The translations under genes and the position numbers were made by a program. A stretch of DNA of 64,000 bases, taken from the NCBI RefSeq assembly GCF_007859295.1, contig NZ_VOHB01000004.1, forward strand, positions 158,761 to 222,760, in the 5' to 3' direction. This DNA comes from Planococcus sp. CPCC 101016. Its GTDB lineage: Bacteria > Bacillota > Bacilli > Bacillales_A > Planococcaceae. The notes beneath the pieces were generated by a model. It was not told where the DNA came from. It was given only the letters and a program-made list of their open reading frames with translations, and made no database searches. Shown piece after piece: positions 58,230-64,000 of this stretch (its first letter is position 1; each line of letters opens with the position of its first letter).

Positions 58230-59513
58230 GGATTTCTTGTTCTGCCACAGTAATAGCTGCTCCACGAAAATGGCAATAATGGTACCCGTGATCAGTCCGT
58301 TAGACATTGTAGCTGCCAGAACCGATGGCAAATTCGCCACGCTTGCAGCTGGAACGAACATGATGCCGATACCGCTCATTAAACCGAAAGCAGCCACTTT
58401 ATAGGAATGCTGACGGTTTTTTTCGTTCTCCAATTCGGTAAAGGCCATCTCTACCATTTTGGTGAATACGGCAAAGATGACTGCGTAAGCCACAGGAGCC
58501 GGCAGCGAAGCAAGGATTGCCATAAGAGACGGAAATAAACTGATCAGGATAACGATGACTCCTCCAAAAATGAACGGCTTTAATGCAGGTGTTCTGGTAG
58601 CGCTGACAAATCCAGCCGCTCCTGAAATCGGTACAGGTCCGATGGAAGAAAAAAGGCCAGCTAAGATATGGTTGATACCCGAAGCAACCGAAGCCTGCTT
58701 AATACGATCTGGCGCTTGGATCCCAAAAGAGTTTTTTAAAACGCTCTCCATCACTTTAATGGAAGCCATCATGTTGGCAATCAATAAAATGGTCAGGAAT
58801 AAAGCTGTAACAAACATTCCACTATCCCAAATTAATGGTCCAAAGACCAGCATTTCCGGCAAGGAAACCAAGCCGCTTCCCCCGCTTCCTGCTTCGGGCG
58901 ATTTGCCTAATATCCAGAAAATCAGCCAACCTGCTGCAATCGCAAACAGAATAGAGTAACGGCTGACCCAGGGCGCTTTATGGCTCATAAAAAAGAAAGT
59001 CAATAAAATCACTATAATGCCGCCCATTAATACCACACCATCTACCGGGTCGCCCTCTGAGACGATGCCCAGTAAGCCCGCGAGAATCGACTCGCTGATT
59101 TGAAGCACCAACAGCAAGAGGTAAACAAACGTTATCGTAGGTGTAAACAAAATCTTTAATTTGTCGACCAAACCCGTATAAGCGAAGATAATAAAAAGGA
59201 CGCCACTGTATAATAAGCCGCTTTGCAGCGCTTGAAGCGATTCTTCCATAGAGGAATACATGATCCCGACCAAACCGGCATAAACGATGAAAATCCCCCA
59301 CCACAAACCAGCCGGCCCTTCATTAATGGGCATACGGTGTCCGACAAAAGCCTGGACTAAACAAGCGATGCCCAACACAAACATGGTTCGCTGTACAAAT
59401 AGCGCCGTATCCGTCGTATCCAGGCCAAAGATGCTGGCAATTGCAATTGGTGCTGCTATGGAAGAAGCAACCAGGAAGACCGCCCATTGCACACCGCCAA
59501 AAATGTTTTTCAT
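58227..59513 (-). CDS. purine/pyrimidine permease, NCS2 family
   Basis: 428-aa nucleobase transporter with 14 hydrophobic segments. NCS2 motifs are recognisable but altered: the TM1 Gln-His is GGVQWAVFL (Trp in place of His), followed by GHRMPINEGPAGLWWG and, in the second half, GPVPISGAAGFVSATRTPALKPF. Substrate is probably xanthine, uric acid or uracil; undetermined. ATG 59513 is used (GTG 59528 is an alternative). Single gene without a purine riboswitch in its leader. Confidence 0.85.
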   Translation of the reverse strand: MKNIFGGVQWAVFLVASSIAAPIAIASIFGLDTTDTALFVQRTMFVLGIACLVQAFVGHRMPINEGPAGLWWGIFIVYAGLVGIMYSSMEESLQALQSGLLYSGVLFIIFAYTGLVDKLKILFTPTITFVYLLLLVLQISESILAGLLGIVSEGDPVDGVVLMGGIIVILLTFFFMSHKAPWVSRYSILFAIAAGWLIFWILGKSPEAGSGGSGLVSLPEMLVFGPLIWDSGMFVTALFLTILLIANMMASIKVMESVLKNSFGIQAPDRIKQASVASGINHILAGLFSSIGPVPISGAAGFVSATRTPALKPFIFGGVIVILISLFPSLMAILASLPAPVAYAVIFAVFTKMVEMAFTELENEKNRQHSYKVAAFGLMSGIGIMFVPAASVANLPSVLAATMSNGLITGTIIAIFVEQLLLWQNKKS

Positions 59514-59576
59514 AAGCTCTTTCCCCACTTCTTCGTTCTTCTCAATTGCTTACAGTATACACCTATTGAAAAGATC

Positions 59577-59607
59577 AAAAAAAGCCCTGACAATGTCAGG
59601 ACTTCAG
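59577..59607 (-). terminator. terminator of the 89-aa gene
   Basis: On the minus strand AGTCCTGAC, short loop, GTCAGGGCT, then seven T. Confidence 0.85.
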
Positions 59608-59865
59608 TTTATCGCGGGCTGCTTTTTCTTCGTTCACTTTGTCTACAGTTTCTTGTGGATTTTCAACGTTTTCATCCGATTTTTCCGCGTCAAAACCATC
59701 TTTGTAAACGGCCGGATAGCCTTGCTCTTCCAATTGTTTCACTTGCTTGCGAGAAGCTCTAACCAATAACCGCACAATCAGCACGGACAAAATGAATATA
59801 ATAACGACAGAAATAATCCCGGGGATGTATTCCGATTTGTCTTCAGGAAAATATAAAAAATCCAT
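59596..59865 (-). CDS. small single-span membrane protein
   Basis: 89 aa. An N-terminal membrane segment (about 16-38, GIISVVIIFILSVLIVRLL) is followed by a charged cytoplasmic tail (EKSDENVENPQETVDKVNEEKAARD). No family recognised. ATG 59865 follows GGTGGG by 10 bases. A TATAAT at 59904-59909 on the minus strand is a plausible -10 box. Confidence 0.7.
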   Translation of the reverse strand: MDFLYFPEDKSEYIPGIISVVIIFILSVLIVRLLVRASRKQVKQLEEQGYPAVYKDGFDAEKSDENVENPQETVDKVNEEKAARDKLKS

Positions 59866-59990
59866 TGTGTTGATTCCCACCTTTTAAGCTCAAGTTTCAT
59901 CTCATTATACATGATTCCCACAGCCATTTAATGGAGGAACGTGAACATTTCATGGCAAGTTCCATTAGGATTTCTTTGATTTCAAGCAAT

Positions 59991-60023
59991 AAAAAAAAGC
60001 CGATCCCCGTTGAAATCGGCTCT
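59991..60023 (-). terminator. terminator of the NmrA-like gene
   Basis: On the minus strand AGCCGAT, 10-base loop, ATCGGCT, then seven T. Confidence 0.88.
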
Positions 60024-60035
60024 TTCTTAAAGTCG

Positions 60036-60677
60036 TCAGTAGCTTTCAGAAACTACTGTGAATCGACTATTCTTATGTTCACCGCTTTCGATTTCATCAA
60101 CTAACGCAATTGCATAGTCTGCATAGCTGATGTAACTCTTTCCTTTGCTGTTGACGATAAATGCATCGTCGCCTTTCTGATAACGCCCCGTACGACGGCC
60201 TTCCGGATCGAAAAAAGCTGCGGGACTCAAAAATGTCCATTGAATGCCTTCTGAAGCTTCAAGATCGGCTAAATTTTGTGCTTGGCCGTTGGCGATTGAT
60301 TTGAACGCTTCGGGAAACTCTGGAGTTTCTGCCAAACGTGTCGTTCGTGCTTCATCAACAAACAGACTGCCGGCGCCTCCAACCACAATCAACCGGGTGC
60401 CCGGAGCATCTTTAAGCGAATTAATAAGGTTTCTTCCTGCTTCGATATGCTGCTCTGCCTTTTCTGGGGGAACACCGAATGCATTTACCACCACATCGAA
60501 GGGAGCTAAATCTTCTGAAGTCAAACTGAAAACATCCTTCTCCAGCACTGGAACGTCAGAATTCTCGACTTTCTGAGAGTTTCTGACAATCGCTGTCACT
60601 TCATGCCCTCTCTTTAAAGCTTCTTTTAAAATTAAATTACCTGCTTTTCCAGTGGCACCAATAATTCCGATTTTCAC
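60036..60677 (-). CDS. NAD(P)H-binding NmrA/YwnB-like protein
   Basis: 213-aa atypical SDR with glycine motif GATGKAGN at residues 7-14, FDVVVNAFGVPPEKAEQ and a central IVVGGAGSLF strand. No YxxxK catalytic pair at the usual spacing, so it may be a redox sensor or a flavin/quinone reductase. GTG start, 8 bases after GGAGG. Monocistronic. Confidence 0.85.
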   Translation of the reverse strand: MKIGIIGATGKAGNLILKEALKRGHEVTAIVRNSQKVENSDVPVLEKDVFSLTSEDLAPFDVVVNAFGVPPEKAEQHIEAGRNLINSLKDAPGTRLIVVGGAGSLFVDEARTTRLAETPEFPEAFKSIANGQAQNLADLEASEGIQWTFLSPAAFFDPEGRRTGRYQKGDDAFIVNSKGKSYISYADYAIALVDEIESGEHKNSRFTVVSESY

Positions 60678-60775
60678 TTACCTCTCCTCCAGTCTCTACA
60701 ATCTGTAAAGATAAATAAAAGAATCAGCCTGCGACTATCGTATTTTGAAACCGCATGTACGATTTTCAAAACGGT

Positions 60776-61807
60776 TTAGATAGAACGTGCAGCTACAGAC
60801 TTAAAGCGATTTGCAGCTTGTTTAAGAATTTCAAATGAACGTTTTCTCTTTTCCTGATCGTAAATATAGGAGACAGCGATTACTTCATCAACCTGCAGTT
60901 CTGCTATAAATTTCCCTAAGCGTTCACTTAGCGCCTCTTCATCGCCTTTAAAGGTGTATTGGGACATTCCACGTACCATCATTTCTTCACGATAGCTCCA
61001 CTGGCCATCCATCGTATCCAACGGCGGCTGCAAAGGGTTCTTGCTGCCTCTTACCACATTTAAATAGAATTGATCACTGGATGTGGAAAGCTTTTCAGCT
61101 TCCTGGTTAGTATCAGCTGCAATGACATTTACACAAACCATTACGTACGGTGCAGCCAAGTATTCAGATGGCTGGAACCCACTGCGGTAAATTTGAAGAG
61201 CTTGCTCCAACTGCTGCGGCGCAAAATGTGCTGCAAATACATATGGCAGTCCAAGACGTGCAGCTAGTTGCGCACTTGAAGTGCTGGATCCTAGAATATA
61301 GACCGGCACTGCCGTTCCAACACCCGGATGCGCCCGGACAGGACCTTGTTCTTCAAGAGGCTTTAAGTAATTTTGAAGTTCGACGACGTCCTGCGGAAAC
61401 GCAAACGCTGTTTCCTGAGTGGTTCTGCGAAGCGCATGTGCTGTCTGCATATCGGTGCCCGGAGCTCGTCCAAGACCGAGGTTCAAGCGGCCCGGATGCA
61501 GCGTTTCCAACGTCCCGAATTGCTCTGCTACAACTAGCGGTGTGTGGTTCGGCAACATGATGCCGCCCGATCCCACTTGAATGGATTCAGTATTTTCAAG
61601 AACTTTGGAAATTAGAATCGCGGTAGCAGAGCTGGCAAGTGTTGCTGTATTGTGGTGCTCAGACAACCAGAACCTCCGATAACCCAATTTCTCTGCATGC
61701 TGTGCAATTGAGACCATTTCATCTAGTGCATCTTTAGTTGTTCCACCTTCGCGAACCGGAACTAAGTCCAGAACGGAAACCGGAAATGAATCTATAGGGT
61801 ATGGCAT
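60776..61807 (-). CDS. LLM-class flavin-dependent oxidoreductase (MsnO8/YceB type)
   Basis: 343-aa luciferase-like enzyme. [13 protein letters not shown] at the N-terminus, [18 protein letters not shown] and [25 protein letters not shown] (broken into motif blocks) plus GLGRAPGTD are those of the MsnO8 subgroup, whose substrates are mostly unknown. It is unrelated in detail to the LLM gene at 53576. ATG 61807 follows AAAGGAAG by 7 bases. A possible promoter TTGTAT, 17 bases, TATCCT lies upstream. Confidence 0.88.
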   Translation of the reverse strand: MPYPIDSFPVSVLDLVPVREGGTTKDALDEMVSIAQHAEKLGYRRFWLSEHHNTATLASSATAILISKVLENTESIQVGSGGIMLPNHTPLVVAEQFGTLETLHPGRLNLGLGRAPGTDMQTAHALRRTTQETAFAFPQDVVELQNYLKPLEEQGPVRAHPGVGTAVPVYILGSSTSSAQLAARLGLPYVFAAHFAPQQLEQALQIYRSGFQPSEYLAAPYVMVCVNVIAADTNQEAEKLSTSSDQFYLNVVRGSKNPLQPPLDTMDGQWSYREEMMVRGMSQYTFKGDEEALSERLGKFIAELQVDEVIAVSYIYDQEKRKRSFEILKQAANRFKSVAARSI

Positions 61808-61893
61808 TTTTTTACTTCCTTTCATCCTTCGTATGCTCTAAGGATAAAAGGAAAATATCGGGTATACAAACTATCTGCCTGCTGATTGATGAT

Positions 61894-62628
61894 TTAGAGT
61901 TCATAGCTCTTTCCAATTACTGCAAACTCGACTTCACCAGAATAACTGGATTTTGCTGCGTTTAAAATTTCAGCTAAATCTCCGTATTGAGGCAGATGGG
62001 TCAACAGCAATCGCTTGGCATTGGAGCGTTCGGCCAGTTCCCCTGCCTGACTGCCGCTCATGTGACCTTGAATAATACCCAGGTATTTTTCATAGAGATT
62101 GGATTCTGCTATCACCAGATCCGCATTTTCAGAAAAGCTGACCAATTCCTCTTTCCAGCTGGTGTCTGCAGTGAATACCGCTGTCCGCCCATTGGCTGTG
62201 AATTTCATAGCCAGACAATACACCGGATGAATCGTTTCACAGAATGAAACCTGCCAGGGACCTAGATTCAGTGTTTCTGATTCTTGAATAGCCCGCCCTT
62301 CCGTCACACCTTTATAGAACAATTTCTTGAATTCATCCGGATCCTTGTCATGCGCATAAAACAGGAGAGGTGTATCCCATTCCTTCAACTGCATGCCCAC
62401 CATTGCGGCATGCTGCAGTACCCCGATGTCGGCAATATGGTCTGGATGGTAATGACTGATGATCACTGCATCTAAATCACGTAGCTCTGTGTAGTTCTGA
62501 ACAGCCGCTAACACCCCGCTTCCGCAATCAACTAAACAACGAAATCCGTCTTGTTCAATTAAAAATGCTGAAGTCGCTTCATTTTTATTGGGATAACCTC
62601 CCCAAACGCCAATCGGTATGATCTTCAA
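61894..62628 (-). CDS. yhfI: MBL-fold hydrolase (YhfI-like)
   Basis: 244-aa RNase Z-like metallo-hydrolase. VWGGYPNKNEATSAFLI, the zinc motif SHYHPDHIADIGVL, FTADTSW and LLLTHLPQYGD match B. subtilis YhfI, which has phosphodiesterase-like features. Function uncertain. TTG 62628 is 8 bases after AGGAG; the GTG at 62637 overlaps that site. Confidence 0.85.
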   Translation of the reverse strand: MKIIPIGVWGGYPNKNEATSAFLIEQDGFRCLVDCGSGVLAAVQNYTELRDLDAVIISHYHPDHIADIGVLQHAAMVGMQLKEWDTPLLFYAHDKDPDEFKKLFYKGVTEGRAIQESETLNLGPWQVSFCETIHPVYCLAMKFTANGRTAVFTADTSWKEELVSFSENADLVIAESNLYEKYLGIIQGHMSGSQAGELAERSNAKRLLLTHLPQYGDLAEILNAAKSSYSGEVEFAVIGKSYEL

Positions 62629-62686
62629 AAAATCCACTCCTGTCTCTAATTTCTTTCAGTATAACTGATTGAACAAAGATCCTCTT

Positions 62687-62712
62687 GTTTAATCCCCCTC
62701 TTCCAGTGGTAT
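62687..62712 (+). promoter_or_regulatory. candidate sigma-B promoter of the YflT-like gene
   Basis: GTTTAA, 14 bases, TGGTAT: 11 of 12 positions, 40 bases before TTG 62753. The B. subtilis homologue family is sigma-B controlled. Confidence 0.6.
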
Positions 62713-62752
62713 GCATATTAGTAAGATACAAATTTACTTTGGAGGGATTACA

Positions 62753-63082
62753 TTGACTTTAAAAATGACAGTTGAAAACGCAGTGCAAGCCAAAAAGGAA
62801 ATTGAGAAATTAGAAACACAAGGATACTCTCTTGACGATATCTACATTTTCGCACACGACAAAAAGCGCAATAAGGACATTACCAAGGCATTAGACACGG
62901 AAGAAGTCGGCATAAAAGAGCAAGGCTTCTTGGACAGCATGAAAAACATGACCAGTTCACGTGGAGACGAACTTCGTGCGAAATTAGCAGCTGCTGGTTT
63001 ATCCGACCAGGAAGCAGAAGAATATGAAGAAGAACTTGATAAAGGAAAATTGGTTATCGTCGCAAACAAAGACGTCGAATAA
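62753..63082 (+). CDS. general stress protein, YflT domain
   Basis: 109-aa soluble protein of the heat-induced YflT/GSP17M type. The domain pattern is complete: GYSLDDIYIFAHDKKRNKDI, then VGIKEQGFLDSMKNM and a C-terminal LAAAGLSDQEAEEYEEELDKGKLVIVAN. TTG 62753 is 6 bases after GGAGGG; an ATG at 62711 lies inside the candidate -10 box and cannot be used by that transcript. Confidence 0.88.
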   Translation: MTLKMTVENAVQAKKEIEKLETQGYSLDDIYIFAHDKKRNKDITKALDTEEVGIKEQGFLDSMKNMTSSRGDELRAKLAAAGLSDQEAEEYEEELDKGKLVIVANKDVE

Positions 63083-63091
63083 TTGATTGCT

Positions 63092-63126
63092 AAAGCATCG
63101 TCGATTCAATCGGCGGTGCTTTTTTA
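63092..63126 (+). terminator. terminator of the YflT-like gene
   Basis: AAAGCATCGTCGA pairs with TCGGCGGTGCTTT (two G-U pairs), followed by six T. Confidence 0.8.
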
Positions 63127-63243
63127 TGCGTTATATTGATCCACGGACTACTAATTGTTTTTTAACTATTCTAATATGTTATTTTTAACCATCTAACGGC
63201 ATAGGTATATAGGGTTATCTATAGATTTAATCCCTTTTTCTTG

Positions 63244-63272
63244 TTGTACCCCATTATTCCATTTGTTATATT
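63244..63272 (+). promoter_or_regulatory. promoter of the YkvI-like gene
   Basis: TTGTAC, 17 bases, TATATT with a TG extended -10 element. Confidence 0.5.
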
Positions 63273-63338
63273 TAGATAGGGATTTTTTAATTTTTAAAAA
63301 ACTTATCACTGCATCAAATCGCAACAAGGGGGAACAAC

Positions 63339-64000
63339 ATGAAAAGTTTAAAAATGGGAAGTGCCTTTGTCGGCATTATTGTTGGAGCCGGATTTGCTTC
63401 TGGCCAGGAAATTCTACAGTATTTTACAAGCTTCGGTTATATGGGAACAGTTGCAGCAATTCTTGCAACCGCTTTATTTGCCTATTTAGGGATGAGTTTG
63501 ACAAGGCTCGGAAGCCGGATGAAAACTACATCGCATAAAGAAGCCATTTTCGGTATTAGCGGAAGAATCATTGGTACAATCGTCGATTACATAATCATTC
63601 TTACTCTTTTCGGAGTAGGAGTCGTGATGATTGCAGGAGCAGGTTCTATTTTCTCTCAGCAATTTAATTTACCAGCACCTTTAGGAAGTACAGTCATGGT
63701 AGTCTTGGTAGTTTTGACCATTATGATGAATGTCCAAAAAGTCATTGCAATCATTGGCAGCATTACTCCATTTTTGATTATTGCTGTCATCGGTTTGGCA
63801 GTCTACAGCCTAGTGACGATGGATTCCTCATTTGCAGCACTTAATTCAATTGCGAATGAACAAACTTCAGCTTTGCCAAATTGGTTCATATCTGCCATCA
63901 ATTACGTTTCATTTAATATTGCGGTGGGTGCTTCAATGGCCATTGTCATGGGAGGCACTGAAAAAGATGAAAAAGTTGCTGCACGCGGCGGCTTTATTGG
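63339..64000 (+). CDS. YkvI-like membrane transporter (partial)
   Basis: The first 220 residues of a polytopic membrane protein; the gene runs off the window. MGSAFVGIIVGAGFASGQEI is the glycine-rich first helix of the YkvI/APC-like family, followed by further helices (IILTLFGVGVVMIAGAGSIF, VIAIIGSITPFLIIAVIGL). Substrate unknown. ATG 63339 is preceded by AAGGGGGA. Confidence 0.85.
   Translation, partial: MKSLKMGSAFVGIIVGAGFASGQEILQYFTSFGYMGTVAAILATALFAYLGMSLTRLGSRMKTTSHKEAIFGISGRIIGTIVDYIIILTLFGVGVVMIAGAGSIFSQQFNLPAPLGSTVMVVLVVLTIMMNVQKVIAIIGSITPFLIIAVIGLAVYSLVTMDSSFAALNSIANEQTSALPNWFISAINYVSFNIAVGASMAIVMGGTEKDEKVAARGGFI

Noticed and set aside
58227..59595. Purine riboswitch before the nucleobase permease
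   Set aside because: The leader is under 100 bases and lacks the three-helix purine aptamer pattern.
1..64000. tRNA, rRNA, insertion sequences, prophage, toxin-antitoxin or restriction systems
   Set aside because: I looked for transposase, integrase, methylase and paired small-gene signatures and RNA-gene landmarks on both strands and saw none that I could support.

Overview
The window reads as the chromosome of a low-to-mid GC Gram-positive bacterium of the Bacillales, most likely Planococcaceae (Planococcus, Planomicrobium or a close relative). Ribosome-binding sites are strong AGGAGG types, GTG and TTG starts are common, lipoproteins carry Gram-positive lipoboxes, and many genes have clear Bacillus counterparts (YocH, YumC, BpsA/BpsB, SbcD/SbcC, YtoQ, YpsA, YhfI, YflT, PepF). 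I saw no rRNA, tRNA, phage, transposase or CRISPR array. Most intergenic gaps end in a rho-independent terminator.

Layout. 1-1.6 kb: gluconate dehydrogenase-like GMC pair with a Tat signal. 1.8-7 kb: LysM/3D cell-wall protein, a BCCT osmolyte transporter, ferredoxin-NADP reductase, an atypical SDR and cyclophilin. 7-10.3 kb: a polar amino-acid ABC importer flanked by two paralogous binding lipoproteins. 10.4-23.5 kb: AI-2E-type permease, alkylpyrone synthase/methyltransferase pair, glycerophosphodiesterase, DJ-1/PfpI protein, S-layer-homology protein, hemolysin III, hydratase, a MarR-controlled MFS pump and a CoA-transferase. 23.6-28.7 kb: sbcDC with a divergent WYL mini-gene and LexA-like boxes. 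29.2-31.5 kb: alcohol dehydrogenase / ArsA-type ATPase / small CC-ending protein operon. 31.6-33.3 kb: cstA with a cre site. 33.5-40 kb: a seven-gene, TetR-controlled acyl-CoA/ketone catabolic operon. 40.1-48.7 kb: threonine dehydratase, YpsA, a second BCCT carrier, glutamate dehydrogenase, a 123-bp tandem repeat, catalase, a BcrAB-like ABC pair. 48.7-55.6 kb: erythromycin-esterase-like protein, aldo/keto reductase, small unknown proteins, a flavin monooxygenase/ATP-grasp pair, thioesterase, DUF2188. 55.6-56.3 kb: a long gap holding what may be a decayed gene. 56.3-64 kb: oligoendopeptidase F, nucleobase permease, NmrA-like protein, LLM oxidoreductase, YhfI, YflT-like stress protein and the start of a YkvI-like transporter.

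Two themes connect the genes. First, stress: candidate sigma-B promoters (GTTTAA / GGGWAT type) stand before a BCCT transporter, glutamate dehydrogenase, catalase, the erythromycin-esterase-like gene, the YflT-like gene, DUF2188 and three small hydrophilic or membrane-anchored proteins. Second, carbon control: cre-like sites stand in front of cstA and the acyl-CoA operon, and the latter also has a perfect 18-bp TetR-type palindrome inside its promoter. An intergenic repeat family starts one or two bases after stop codons at three places.
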